From Caldimonas tepidiphila (GTDB taxonomy: Bacteria; Pseudomonadota; Gammaproteobacteria; Burkholderiales; Burkholderiaceae_C), in contig NZ_QXMG01000002.1 in the NCBI RefSeq assembly GCF_003569765.1, forward strand, positions 62,001 through 126,000: a DNA stretch of 64,000 nt, in the 5' to 3' direction. The notes under the pieces are model-generated. The model did not search any database and was not told the origin of the DNA. It saw nothing but the letters and a program-made list of their open reading frames with translations. The position numbers and the translations under genes are program-made. Positions 32,519 to 41,218 of the stretch are shown here, in pieces. The stretch's first letter is position 1, and every line of letters begins with the position of its first letter.

Positions 32519-33289
32519 ATGCTCGGACGCGCCGTCGACCTGCTGCTGCCGCTGCCGCTGTACCTGCTGGGCCTGCTCGGCTGGCTCAGCGCGCGCAGCT
32601 ACTGGCGCCCGCCCGGGCGCAGGCTGCACCGGCTGCGGCCCCTGCTGCTCGCCGTCACCGCCTGGGTCTGGGTGGTGACGATGCCGGTGACCGGCGACTG
32701 GCTGCACCGCCGGCTCGAGGGTCCCCCCGTGCCGCCTGCCGAGCGGGCGGTGGAGCGCGACCCGCGCTCGCTGGTGATCGTGCTCGGCAGCGGGCAGATG
32801 CGCTCGGGCGGCGGCAGCCCCCACCCGCGGCTGGACGTGCACGGCTGGGAGCGCACCGTCGAGGGCATCGCGCTGTGGAAGCGCACCGGGGGCACGCTGC
32901 TGTTCTGCGGCGGCCCGGCCGGCCCGGGTGCCTCGCTCGCCGGCCTGATGCGGCAGGTCGCGCTCGACATGGGCGTGCCGCCGGAGGCGATCCGCACCGT
33001 CGAGACCTCCGCCAACACGCGGCAGGACCTGCAGCACGCGCTCGAGTTGCTCGCCGAGCGGCCCGGCCCGACCTGGCTCGTGACGAGCGCGCTGCACATG
33101 CCGCGCGCGCAGGCGGTAGCGCGCCGCCTGGGCCTTTCGGTGCAGTCCTTCCCGGTGGACTACCGCCAGATCGCGGAGCCCACCTGGCGCGGCTGGCTGC
33201 CGAACAACGGCGGGCCGCAGCGCCTGGCGGCGGCGCTGCACGAGGTGGTCGGCCGCCTCGTCTACCGGCTGCGCGGCTGGTCGGACTGA
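32519..33289 (+). CDS. YdcF/ElyC-family (DUF218) membrane protein
   Basis: 256 residues. Two N-terminal membrane segments (LLLPLPLYLLGLLGWL and LLLAVTAWVWVVTMPV) precede a DUF218 domain: SLVIVLGSGQMRSGG, FCGGPAG, ETSANTRQDLQHALELL and VTSALHMPRAQAVARRLG. ElyC/SanA/YdcF proteins affect envelope integrity, and ElyC has been linked to undecaprenyl-phosphate supply. Nine bp after the propeller gene, on the same strand. A role in lipid-carrier metabolism during EPS assembly is inferred. Confidence 0.88.
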   Translation: MLGRAVDLLLPLPLYLLGLLGWLSARSYWRPPGRRLHRLRPLLLAVTAWVWVVTMPVTGDWLHRRLEGPPVPPAERAVERDPRSLVIVLGSGQMRSGGGSPHPRLDVHGWERTVEGIALWKRTGGTLLFCGGPAGPGASLAGLMRQVALDMGVPPEAIRTVETSANTRQDLQHALELLAERPGPTWLVTSALHMPRAQAVARRLGLSVQSFPVDYRQIAEPTWRGWLPNNGGPQRLAAALHEVVGRLVYRLRGWSD

Positions 33290-33376
33290 CGCACCGGGGG
33301 GCGGCGGTGCCCCACGGGCACGGCATCTCGCGTACGCTCCGGTTCCGCCGCGACCCTCCCTGATCCCGCCAGAACC

Positions 33377-34453
33377 ATGAATCCACGCAATCCCCTCGAG
33401 ACCTCCAGCTTCGAGCACAAGGCCCTGCTGCTGCTGCTGGTCGCGGTATCCCTCGCCTTCGCCTGGATCCTGCGGCCCTTCTTCGGGGCGATCTTCTGGG
33501 CGGTGGTGCTGGCCATCCTCTTCACGCCGATGTACCGCCGCATGCTGCCCTCGTCGAAGCACCGGCCGACGCTGGCGGCGCTGGCGACCCTGGTCGTGAT
33601 CCTGCTGATCGTCGTGCTGCCGGTGACGCTCATCACCGCGCTGCTGATCCAGGAGGTGGCCTCCTTCTTCCAGCGCATCCAGTCCGGGGAGCTGAACTTC
33701 TCGCAGTACCTGCAGCAGATCGTCAGGAGCCTGCCCGACTGGCTCTCGCAGCTGCTCAACCGCTTCGGCATCGGCAACCTCGACGCGCTGCAGCAGAAGA
33801 TCGCGACCAACCTCGCCCAGAGCAGCCAGGCCATCGCGGCACGCGTCTTCAACATCGGGCAGAACACCTTCGACCTGCTGGTCAACTTCTTCATCGTGCT
33901 CTACCTGGTGTTCTTCCTGCTGCGCGACGGCGCCGCGCTGTCGCGGCGCATCCTCGACGCGGTGCCGCTGAGGCCGGAGCACAAGCGCGACCTGCTCGGC
34001 AAGTTCGCCACCGTCATCCGCGCCACCGTGAAGGGCAACATCCTCGTCGCGGTCGCCCAGGGCGCGCTCGGCGGCATCGCCTTCGCCGTTCTCGGCGTGC
34101 ACGGCGCGGTGCTGTGGGCGGTGATGATGGCCTTCCTGTCGCTGCTGCCGGCGATCGGCGCGGCGCTGATCTGGCTGCCGGTGGCGCTGTACTTCCTGGT
34201 GACGGGCTTCGTCTGGCAGGGCGTGGCGCTGATCGCCTACGGCGTGATCGTGATCGGGCTGGTCGACAACCTGCTGCGCCCGATCCTCGTCGGCAAGGAC
34301 ACCAAGATGCCCGACTACCTGGTGCTGATGTCGACGCTCGGCGGCATGGCGCTGTTCGGCCTCAACGGCTTCGTGATCGGCCCGGTCGTCGCGGCGATGT
34401 TCATCGCGGTCTGGGACATCTTCGCGCCGGCGAATCCGCCGGTGCAGCGCTGA
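33377..34453 (+). CDS. AI-2E family transporter (PerM/YdiK type)
   Basis: 358 residues with about seven or eight membrane segments: two near the N-terminus, a soluble stretch (residues 95-165), then a cluster to the end. VNFFIVLYLVFFLLRDG and KGNILVAVAQGALGGIAFAVLGV are conserved, and the C-terminal VDNLLRPILVG is the family signature. Members were proposed to export autoinducer-2; others act as Na+/H+ antiporters, so the substrate is open. Convergent with the NUDIX gene, only 13 bp between stops. Confidence 0.9.
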   Translation: MNPRNPLETSSFEHKALLLLLVAVSLAFAWILRPFFGAIFWAVVLAILFTPMYRRMLPSSKHRPTLAALATLVVILLIVVLPVTLITALLIQEVASFFQRIQSGELNFSQYLQQIVRSLPDWLSQLLNRFGIGNLDALQQKIATNLAQSSQAIAARVFNIGQNTFDLLVNFFIVLYLVFFLLRDGAALSRRILDAVPLRPEHKRDLLGKFATVIRATVKGNILVAVAQGALGGIAFAVLGVHGAVLWAVMMAFLSLLPAIGAALIWLPVALYFLVTGFVWQGVALIAYGVIVIGLVDNLLRPILVGKDTKMPDYLVLMSTLGGMALFGLNGFVIGPVVAAMFIAVWDIFAPANPPVQR

Positions 34454-34466
34454 GGCGCCCCGGCCC

Positions 34467-34958
34467 TCACGGCACGCGCGTCATGCGCAGGCGCGCGTCG
34501 AAGTAGGCGCGGGTGTGCTCGTGCACCTGCGGCGAGGCGAGCAGCTCGCCGATCGGGAACCAGCGCAGCTCGCTGTGCTGGGCGTCGGCGGCGAGCCCCG
34601 CCCCCGTGTCGAGCCGCAGCTGGTAGGCCAGCACCACGTAGTGGGTGCCGATGCCGTCGACGCCGGCGAAGTTGTCCTCGTAGAGGTGCTCGAAGACGCC
34701 GAGGAACTCCGGCGCCGGGCCGCCGCCGGCCAGGCCGAGCTCCGCCTCGACGATGCGGCACAGCGCGGCGTCGACGCGCTCGCCCTTGAGGATGCGCCCG
34801 CCGGGGACGAACCAGCGGTCCTGCGCCGGCCGGTTGCGCCGCATGCCGAGCAGCACCTCGTCGCGCTCATTGCGGCACACCAGGTCGATCGAGACCAGCG
34901 GCGCATGGGTCACGACGGAGAGGAAGAGGTCGGTGGACAGGCGGGAGGCGTCGTTCAT
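34467..34958 (-). CDS. gmm: GDP-mannose mannosyl hydrolase (NUDIX)
   Basis: 163 residues. It hydrolyses GDP-mannose to GDP and mannose and so may tune GDP-mannose pools for polysaccharide synthesis. Near-diagnostic stretches: THAPLVSIDLV, NRPAQDRWFVPGGR, FEHLYEDNFAGVDGIGTHYV and the C-terminal HTRAYF. The NUDIX box lacks the usual Glu after Arg (R-I-V-E-A-E), as in Escherichia coli Gmm. Its presence suggests a GDP-mannose-derived sugar matters to this locus, although no mannosyl-specific enzyme can be named here. Confidence 0.88.
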   Translation of the reverse strand: MNDASRLSTDLFLSVVTHAPLVSIDLVCRNERDEVLLGMRRNRPAQDRWFVPGGRILKGERVDAALCRIVEAELGLAGGGPAPEFLGVFEHLYEDNFAGVDGIGTHYVVLAYQLRLDTGAGLAADAQHSELRWFPIGELLASPQVHEHTRAYFDARLRMTRVP

Positions 34959-35062
34959 GGCGAAGGCGGGCAGTCGGTGTGGCCGTCATGATGCCAGTAG
35001 CGCCGCCCGCGCCGGCTCCGCGGCCGGGCGGAACGCCCGCGACCATCGTGGCCGGAATGACC

Positions 35063-35095
35063 GAGGGCGCCGTCCGCGAGGCGGGCGGCGCCCTC
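35063..35095 (-). terminator. Hairpin after the O-antigen-polymerase-type gene
   Basis: GAGGGCGCCG (35063-35072) pairs perfectly with CGGCGCCCTC (35086-35095), a 10-bp stem with a 13-nt loop, 28 bp past the stop of the minus-strand gene. It probably ends the long minus-strand EPS operon. The T-run is poor. Confidence 0.5.
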
Positions 35096-35122
35096 CCGGG
35101 CCGGACGGCCCGCTTCGGAGCG

Positions 35123-36418
35123 TCAGAGCGCCGGGACCGGCCGGCGCAGGCCCGGCACCTGCGCCGCGGGCTTCGTCGCAGGGGCGGCCGTCGATTCGCG
35201 CACCAGGCTGTAGTAGCGCGCGACGAGCGCCGTGAGGATCCAGAAGTTGCCCATCACGTCGTGGTCGAGGAAGCGGCTGCCGTAGACGTTGCTGAGCATC
35301 ACCGCGAACACCGACATCGTGTAGCCGATGCCGAGCATCCTCGAGGTCTCGCTGCCGTCCACCGTGCGCACCTGCCGGCCCAGCCTCAGCAGCCCGAGCA
35401 GCAGCACGCCGGTCGCGATCAGCCCGAAGGGCCCGGCCTCGGCGGTGATCAGCACGTAGAAGTTGTGCGCGTCCTTGCCGGCGTACTGCGGCACGTAGTG
35501 GCCGATCTCGCGCTTGAAGTGGTTCAGGCCGCTGCCCCAGGGCCGCTCGGCCAGCATCTCGGCCGCGCCCTGCCACAGCACGAAGCGGCTGGCCGTGCTC
35601 TCGTCGTAGCGCACCGGCTCGACGTAGCCCGCGTCGGCGCCGCCGCTCTTCTGCGTCATCTGCAGGCGCGTCACCGCGGTGTCCGGCGCCCAGACCTGGT
35701 AGTTCAGCACCGCCACGCCGATCAGTAGCGACACGAACAGGTTGCGCCGCACCGCCAGCAGCAGCGCGAGCAGCGCGAGGATGACGTAGGCCTGGCGCGA
35801 GTAGGTGAAGAACACGACGAAGGTGCCGAGCGCGAAGCAGCCCGCCGCGACGAGGCGCAGCACCGGGCGCGACTTGCAGAACAGCGCGATCGCGGCGAAC
35901 AGCGGCAGGAAGATGGCGAAGAACATCGCCGCGCGGTTGGCGTTGGCCGGGAAGTCGCCGAACGGCGCCGACACGCGGCGCGACTCGTCGTACACCGACA
36001 GGCCGTAGGCGGCCGCCTGCTGCAGGCCCTGCAGCGAGGCGAGGAAGGTCACCAGCAGCACCGTCGCGAACAGCACCCAGACCGTCTTCAGGTCCTGCGC
36101 GGAGTGGTAGACGAGGAAGAACAGCAACATGTAGAACACGCTGTTCTTCAGCATCGTCAGGTCCTCGAGCAGCGCCGAGGAGTCCCGCATCGCGCCGACC
36201 AGGAAGGCCCAGCCGAGCATCGCGAAGAACAGCAGGAACTGCCGCTTTAGCGGCGTCGGGCCCTTCGCGCGCGAGCCGACGGCCAGCAGCGTCAGCAGCG
36301 ACAGCGCGAAGAGGATGTTGATGACGTTCAGGCCCTTGAGCGTGAACTCGAAGCCGAAGGTCTCGTGGGTCGGCAGGTAGACGATGATCGCGATCAGCAG
36401 CACGCGCAGCAGGAACAT
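35123..36418 (-). CDS. O-antigen polymerase/ligase-family membrane protein (Wzy-like)
   Basis: 431 residues with about 10-12 membrane segments. A periplasmic loop between about residues 240 and 330 holds the pattern GSGLNHFKREIGHYVP...DAHNFYVLITAEAGPFGL, the GxGxxxF...H..N motif of the WaaL/Wzy (PF04932) family. Wzy polymerises lipid-linked repeats in the periplasm; WaaL ligases attach polymer to lipid A. In a locus with Wzx, a PCP and an export lipoprotein, a polymerase is more likely. It is the last gene of the minus-strand block. Confidence 0.85.
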   Translation of the reverse strand: MFLLRVLLIAIIVYLPTHETFGFEFTLKGLNVINILFALSLLTLLAVGSRAKGPTPLKRQFLLFFAMLGWAFLVGAMRDSSALLEDLTMLKNSVFYMLLFFLVYHSAQDLKTVWVLFATVLLVTFLASLQGLQQAAAYGLSVYDESRRVSAPFGDFPANANRAAMFFAIFLPLFAAIALFCKSRPVLRLVAAGCFALGTFVVFFTYSRQAYVILALLALLLAVRRNLFVSLLIGVAVLNYQVWAPDTAVTRLQMTQKSGGADAGYVEPVRYDESTASRFVLWQGAAEMLAERPWGSGLNHFKREIGHYVPQYAGKDAHNFYVLITAEAGPFGLIATGVLLLGLLRLGRQVRTVDGSETSRMLGIGYTMSVFAVMLSNVYGSRFLDHDVMGNFWILTALVARYYSLVRESTAAPATKPAAQVPGLRRPVPAL

Positions 36419-36430
36419 GGAATCTCCTCG

Positions 36431-37465
36431 TCAGCAGGCCTGGCGGGGCAGCGCCAGGCCGGTGCGCATCGCCGAGCCGAGCGCGCGCTTGAAGTCGGAC
36501 ACCGCGTTGTCGGGCATGCCGACGCGGCGCAGCTGCAGCACGTCGCTGCGTCCGTTGTTGATGCCCTTGATCGTGGTGACCGCGTGCCGGAATCCGGCCG
36601 CGCGGGCGGCGGCGACGGTGGAGGCGGACATCTTCCCGCCCGGGTAGGCGAAGCCGTCCACCGGCGCCTGGCACAGCTCCTCGAGCACGCGGCGCGACTC
36701 GAGCATCTCGGCCTCGGCCTCGGCCTGGGACATCAGCGACAGGTTCGGATGGTTCACGGTATGCGCGCCGATCTCGACGCCGCGGCCGTGCATCGCGCGG
36801 ACCTGCGCCGGGCTCATGCGCGGCGCGAGGAAGACCGGATCGCGGGTGGTGCCGTACACCCGCTCGATGCGCGACACGATCTCCAGGGCCTCGCGGATCG
36901 GCAGCGACCACAGCCCGTCGAGCACCTGGCGGATCGTGGCCTCGCGCTGCCATCTCGACAGCGACAGCCGGCGCCCGGGCCCGGGCAGGCCGATGCGGGC
37001 GGTATCGACCGCGGCCTCGGAGGTGCTCGCGAGCGAGGCGCGCACCCGGTCGTACCACAGGCCCTCGCCCTCGGCCAGGCCGCCCGAGGCCACGTAGACC
37101 GTGAACGGCACCTGGTGCGCCTCGAGGATCGGCAGCGCCAGCTCCATGTTGTCGAGGTAGCCGTCGTCGAAGGTCACCGACACCGCGCGCGGCGGCAGCG
37201 GGTCGCCGCGCGCGATGCGCTCGATGCCCTCCCGCAGGCTCAGCACGTTGAAGTTGCGCCGCAGGTAGGCGATCTGCGACGCGAAGTGCGCGCGCCGCAC
37301 GCACATGCCCAGCCCGAAGGGCGCGTCCGCGAGGTCGTTGACGACGCGGTGGTACATCAGGATGGTCCAGCCATCCCCCCTGAGCCGTCGGTCGTAGATG
37401 CCGGCGAAATCGAGCACCGGCGACACCGTGGTGCGCAACACCGACTTGGCCAGATTCAGCAGCAT
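36431..37465 (-). CDS. Polysaccharide deacetylase (NodB domain)
   Basis: 344 residues. The NodB motifs are clear: TFDDGYLDN (catalytic and metal Asp), HTVNHPNLS (the HxxxH metal pair) and FAYPGGKMS. It starts with a general YHRV segment, WTILMYHRVVND. These enzymes remove N-acetyl groups from amino sugars; with the UDP-HexNAc(A) genes, de-N-acetylation of the polymer is plausible and would leave free amines. No signal peptide is evident, so its compartment is uncertain. Start ATG at 37463-37465 with GGGGGAAAG upstream. Confidence 0.9.
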   Translation of the reverse strand: MLLNLAKSVLRTTVSPVLDFAGIYDRRLRGDGWTILMYHRVVNDLADAPFGLGMCVRRAHFASQIAYLRRNFNVLSLREGIERIARGDPLPPRAVSVTFDDGYLDNMELALPILEAHQVPFTVYVASGGLAEGEGLWYDRVRASLASTSEAAVDTARIGLPGPGRRLSLSRWQREATIRQVLDGLWSLPIREALEIVSRIERVYGTTRDPVFLAPRMSPAQVRAMHGRGVEIGAHTVNHPNLSLMSQAEAEAEMLESRRVLEELCQAPVDGFAYPGGKMSASTVAAARAAGFRHAVTTIKGINNGRSDVLQLRRVGMPDNAVSDFKRALGSAMRTGLALPRQAC

Positions 37466-37636
37466 GATCTTTCCCCCTTGGTCTCTTGGTCTGCGGCACT
37501 CGGGCCGTCCTTGCCGCCGCATCCCGCGAGTGCGACGGCTTTTCGCTGCGAAGAAACGACACTCCTGCGGCCCGCCGCCCCCGGCGGGCGGGATCCTTCG
37601 CTTCGTGACGCTTGCGCCTTTCCTCCTCGACGCGCC

Positions 37637-38857
37637 TCAGCCCCCCGTGGACGACGGGCTGTGCAGCGGCAGGGGATCCTGCGCCGTCACGCCGTACAAC
37701 TCCGACAGCTGCGCCGCCACCGCGGCGATCGAGGCGCGCGCCAGCACCGTGCGGCGCCCCTCGAGCCCCATGCGGCGCATTGCGGCCGCGGGCGTGGCCG
37801 CCGCAGCGCGCAGCGCGGCCTCGAGCCCGGCCGCGTCGCCCGGCTCGAACAGCCAGCCGTTGACGCCGTGGCGCACGAAGTCCTCGGTGCCGCTGACGCG
37901 CGAGCCGAGCATCGGCAGGCCGGCCGCCATCGTCTCCAGCAGCGTGTTCGACAGCCCCTCGCTCAGCGAGGGCAGCAGGCCGAAGTCGGCGATGCCGAGG
38001 TAGCGCGCGACGTCGTCGTCCGGCCCGATGAACTTCACCTGCGAGGCGATGCCCAGCTCGCGGCAGCGCGCCTCCAGCCGCTCGCCCTCGCCGCCCTCCC
38101 CGACCACCACCAGCGCGGCGTCGCGGCGTTCGCCGAAGACCCGTGCCCAGGCCTCGACGAGCGGCATCAGCCCCTTGACCGGCTCGAGCCGGCCGATGAA
38201 CACGCCCACCAGCGCGGCGTCGCCGCAGATCTCGCGGCGCCGGGCCTCGTCGCGCTGCACGGCGGTGAAGCGCGCGGTGTCGACGCCGTTGGGGATGCAG
38301 CTCACCTTGGCGGCCTCGAAGCCGCTCTCCACGAGCAGCGAGGCGATGCGCGAGCTGATCGCCTGGTAGTAGCTGGCGCACTTGAGCGCCGCCTTCGTCA
38401 GGCGCGTCTTCAGGTCCGCCCGCCCGGAGACGACGGCGCCGCCCGAGCCCGCCGCGGCGCCGGAGAGCTTCACGATCACCGGCTTGCCCAGCAGCCAGCC
38501 CATCACCGAGCTCACCGCGGCCATCGGCCCGGCGATGTGCGCATGGATGGCGCTGTAGTGCCGGCGCTCGCGCCACAGCAGCCAGACGAGCTGCGCCAGG
38601 ATGCACACGGTGCCCATCAGCGGCGCGTGCGGATAGTCGATGCGGTGCACCTCGATCCCGTCGACGTTGTCGCGCTGGAGCTGGGGGCCCCAGGGCACCA
38701 TCGGGACGATCAGGGACACGCCGATGCCCTGCTGGCACAGGTGCCGGCCGAGCGTCCTGACCTGCATCTCGGCGCCCCCTCCGCCGGTGGAGGGGAAGAC
38801 GCTCTCGAGCACCATCATCACTGCATTGCCGGGCGTTCTTGGGGTCATCAACTTCAT
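37637..38857 (-). CDS. GT4 glycosyltransferase
   Basis: 406 residues. SVFPSTGGGGAEMQVRTLG is the GT4 acceptor-domain signature; the donor domain has VGVFIGRLEPVKGLMPLV, VVGEGGEGERLEA and the EX7E motif in SEGLSNTLLETMAAGLPMLGS. Two starts are possible, ATGs at 38857 and 38848; AGGA is better spaced from 38848, but the family gives no choice between them. The gene is practically adjacent to the next glycosyltransferase (stop at 38860). It adds a sugar to the lipid-linked repeat unit. Confidence 0.9.
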   Translation of the reverse strand: MKLMTPRTPGNAVMMVLESVFPSTGGGGAEMQVRTLGRHLCQQGIGVSLIVPMVPWGPQLQRDNVDGIEVHRIDYPHAPLMGTVCILAQLVWLLWRERRHYSAIHAHIAGPMAAVSSVMGWLLGKPVIVKLSGAAAGSGGAVVSGRADLKTRLTKAALKCASYYQAISSRIASLLVESGFEAAKVSCIPNGVDTARFTAVQRDEARRREICGDAALVGVFIGRLEPVKGLMPLVEAWARVFGERRDAALVVVGEGGEGERLEARCRELGIASQVKFIGPDDDVARYLGIADFGLLPSLSEGLSNTLLETMAAGLPMLGSRVSGTEDFVRHGVNGWLFEPGDAAGLEAALRAAAATPAAAMRRMGLEGRRTVLARASIAAVAAQLSELYGVTAQDPLPLHSPSSTGG

Positions 38858-38859
38858 TC

Positions 38860-40053
38860 CTATCCCGTGGTTCTGGCCAGAGAAGCGGCCGGGAACGGCC
38901 GCTGGTCGAGGGCAGCGTCGTAGCGACGCTCGATTGCACGCACCATCGAGGCGACGCCGTGGCTCTGCTGGACGCGGGCGCGGGCCGCCGCGGCCAGACG
39001 CAGCCGCAGCGGGCCGTCGCAGGCGAGCGTGGCCATCGCGCGCGCCAGCGCACCGGCGTCCCGCGCGTCGAACAGCAAGCCGGTGCGCTCGTGCTCGATC
39101 AGCTCGGCGTTGCCGCCGCCGCGCGACGCGATCACCGGCAGTCCCGAGGCCATCGCCTCGAGGACCACGCCCGATGTCGCCTCGCGCAGCGAGGGCCGCA
39201 CCAGGAAGTTCGCCGCCGCCCGCAGGTCCGCGAGGTCCGCGCGCTCGCCGAGCAGGCACACGCGCTGCCGCAGGCCGAGCGCGGCGATCTCGCGCTCGAG
39301 CCACGGGCGCAGCGGCCCGTCGCCGGCGATCGCCAGCCGCAGCTCCGGCCGCGCGCCCTGGAGCTGCTGCATCGCGCGCAGCAGCGTCGGCAGGTTCGCC
39401 GGCTCGGCCAGCCGCCCGGCGAACAGCGCCAGCGGCGTGGTCGGGCACAGGCCGAGCTCCTGGCGCACGCGCTGGCGCGCCTGCGGCGGCGGCGGGGCCG
39501 GGACCACGCCGTCGCAGACCAGCTCGACCGCCTCGACCGGCAGGCCCATCCTCGTGCCCGCAAGCCGGGCGGCTGCGAGCGAGTTGGCGACGATGCCGCG
39601 CGACTGCGCGGACACCCAGCGCTTGAGGCGCCACTGCCAGGGCGAGTAGTCCTCGCAGCCGCCGCGCAGCGAGCTCAGCAGCACCGGGCGCCGCACCGCG
39701 GGCACGAAGCGCCGCGCCACCGCGCCCCACAGCTCGCCGGGCAGGGCGAAGCCGTGCATCACGTCGTAGCGGCCGGCGCGCAGCGTGCGCACCAGGCGCA
39801 GCAGGAAGTCGGGGTCGACGCGGCCGTGCCTGGGCAGCCGCAAGCCCGGCACGCCGGCGTCGTCGAGCTCGCGCGCCAGATCCGGCGCGGGCTGGCAGGC
39901 ATGCAGCACGGTCGGCTCGAAGCGCCGCCGGTCGAGGCCGCGCGCGAGGTGCACGATCTGCCGCTGCGCGCCGTCGGACATCGCCTCGTCGGCGAGCAGC
40001 AGCACGCGCGTGCGCTGACGGGGGGCGGGGCGGATTTCAGGCAAAGGCTTCAT
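38860..40053 (-). CDS. GT4-like glycosyltransferase
   Basis: 397 residues. The N-terminal domain has VLLLADEAMSDGAQRQIVHLARGL; the donor domain ALFAGRLAEPANLPTLLRAM, IAGDGPLRPWLEREI and the EX7E-type motif EATSGVVLEAMASGLPVIAS. The usual GGAE at the start is replaced by DGAQ. The start ATG at 40051-40053 lies inside the 3' end of the upstream glycosyltransferase (17-nt overlap), indicating translational coupling. Confidence 0.88.
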   Translation of the reverse strand: MKPLPEIRPAPRQRTRVLLLADEAMSDGAQRQIVHLARGLDRRRFEPTVLHACQPAPDLARELDDAGVPGLRLPRHGRVDPDFLLRLVRTLRAGRYDVMHGFALPGELWGAVARRFVPAVRRPVLLSSLRGGCEDYSPWQWRLKRWVSAQSRGIVANSLAAARLAGTRMGLPVEAVELVCDGVVPAPPPPQARQRVRQELGLCPTTPLALFAGRLAEPANLPTLLRAMQQLQGARPELRLAIAGDGPLRPWLEREIAALGLRQRVCLLGERADLADLRAAANFLVRPSLREATSGVVLEAMASGLPVIASRGGGNAELIEHERTGLLFDARDAGALARAMATLACDGPLRLRLAAAARARVQQSHGVASMVRAIERRYDAALDQRPFPAASLARTTG

Positions 40054-41218
40054 AGAGCTTGCGTGCCTCCTTGGCCACGTCGAATTCCGACTCGACCTTC
40101 TCGCGCGCGGCGCGCGCGAGCTCGGCCCCGAGGGCCGGCCGGGTCAGCAGTTGCTCGAGCGCCTGGGCGAGACGCCCGGCATCGGCGGGAGGCACCAGCA
40201 GGCCGCTGACGCCCTCCTCCACGAGCTCCGGGATGCCGGAGACGCGGGTCGAGACCACCGGCGCGCCGCAGGCCATCGCCTCCATCAGCGCCACCGGGAT
40301 GCCGTCGCGGTCGCCGTTGGCCTTGACCACCGACGGCAGCACGAAGACGCTGGTGCGGTAGAGCTCGCGCCGCACCTCCTCCTGGGGCCGCGCGCCGAGC
40401 AGGTGCACGCAGTGGCCGAGCCCGGCCTCGTCGATCTGGCGGCGCAGCTGCTCGCGCAGCGGGCCGTCGCCGATCACCCGGCACTCGAACTTCAGGCCCC
40501 GGGCGACGAGCAGCGCGCAGGCCTCGATCAGGTAGCGGAAGCCCTTGATCTCGTCGAAGCGGCCGACCGCCAGCAGCGTCGCGGGCGCGCGGCCGGCGGG
40601 CTTGAACTCGATCTCGCGCGGCGACACGCCGCAGTGGATCACGCGCATGCGCTCGGTCGCGTCGGGGCTGACGCGCTGCGCGAGGTAGCGGCGGTTGAAC
40701 TCGGAGATCGTCACGCCGAAGGCGGCGTGGCGCATCTTGTCCTCGAGCAGGTGGTGCTCGAGGAAGATGTCGTGCGCGTGCGCGGTGAAGCTGAACGGGA
40801 TGCCCAGCCGCCGCGACACCAGCAGCGCGGCGGTGGACGGATAGGTCGCCCAGTGCGCGTGGATGTGGTCGGGCGCGAGCGCCTGCACGTCGCCGAGCAG
40901 CCCGAGCGTGCGCCACCACACCACCACGCTCTTGGCGAGCGCCTCCGGGTGGCGGCCGAGCTTGCGGCAGATGTGGACCAGCTCGCGCGCGGCCTGCACC
41001 GGGCGGCGCAGCAGCGTGGCGAGCGCGCGGCCCGGCGAGCGCGGATAGATCACGCGGTCGAGCAAGGCCCGCGCGTCGGACTGCACCATCGACTGCTGCG
41101 GGGCCTTGAGCGACACGATGCGCACGTCGACGCCGAGCCGCAGCAGTTCATGCACCTCGCGCACGATGAAGGTCTCCGACCAGGCCGGAAACAGTGACAC
41201 GAAGTAGACCACCCTCAT
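40037..41218 (-). CDS. GT4 glycosyltransferase (colanic-acid WcaL-like)
   Basis: 393 residues. It begins MRVVYFVSLFPAWSETFIVREV, in which the PxxSETFI motif is typical of WcaL/AmsK-like enzymes. HIHAHWATYPSTAA and FTAHAHDIFL follow, then VGRFDEIKGFRYLI, VIGDGPLREQLRRQI and GIPVALMEAMACGAPVVST (EX7E-like, with Asp for the first Glu). The start overlaps the upstream GT2 stop by 4 nt. WcaL-like enzymes often add a terminal or branch sugar. Confidence 0.9.
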   Translation of the reverse strand: MRVVYFVSLFPAWSETFIVREVHELLRLGVDVRIVSLKAPQQSMVQSDARALLDRVIYPRSPGRALATLLRRPVQAARELVHICRKLGRHPEALAKSVVVWWRTLGLLGDVQALAPDHIHAHWATYPSTAALLVSRRLGIPFSFTAHAHDIFLEHHLLEDKMRHAAFGVTISEFNRRYLAQRVSPDATERMRVIHCGVSPREIEFKPAGRAPATLLAVGRFDEIKGFRYLIEACALLVARGLKFECRVIGDGPLREQLRRQIDEAGLGHCVHLLGARPQEEVRRELYRTSVFVLPSVVKANGDRDGIPVALMEAMACGAPVVSTRVSGIPELVEEGVSGLLVPPADAGRLAQALEQLLTRPALGAELARAAREKVESEFDVAKEARKLYEAFA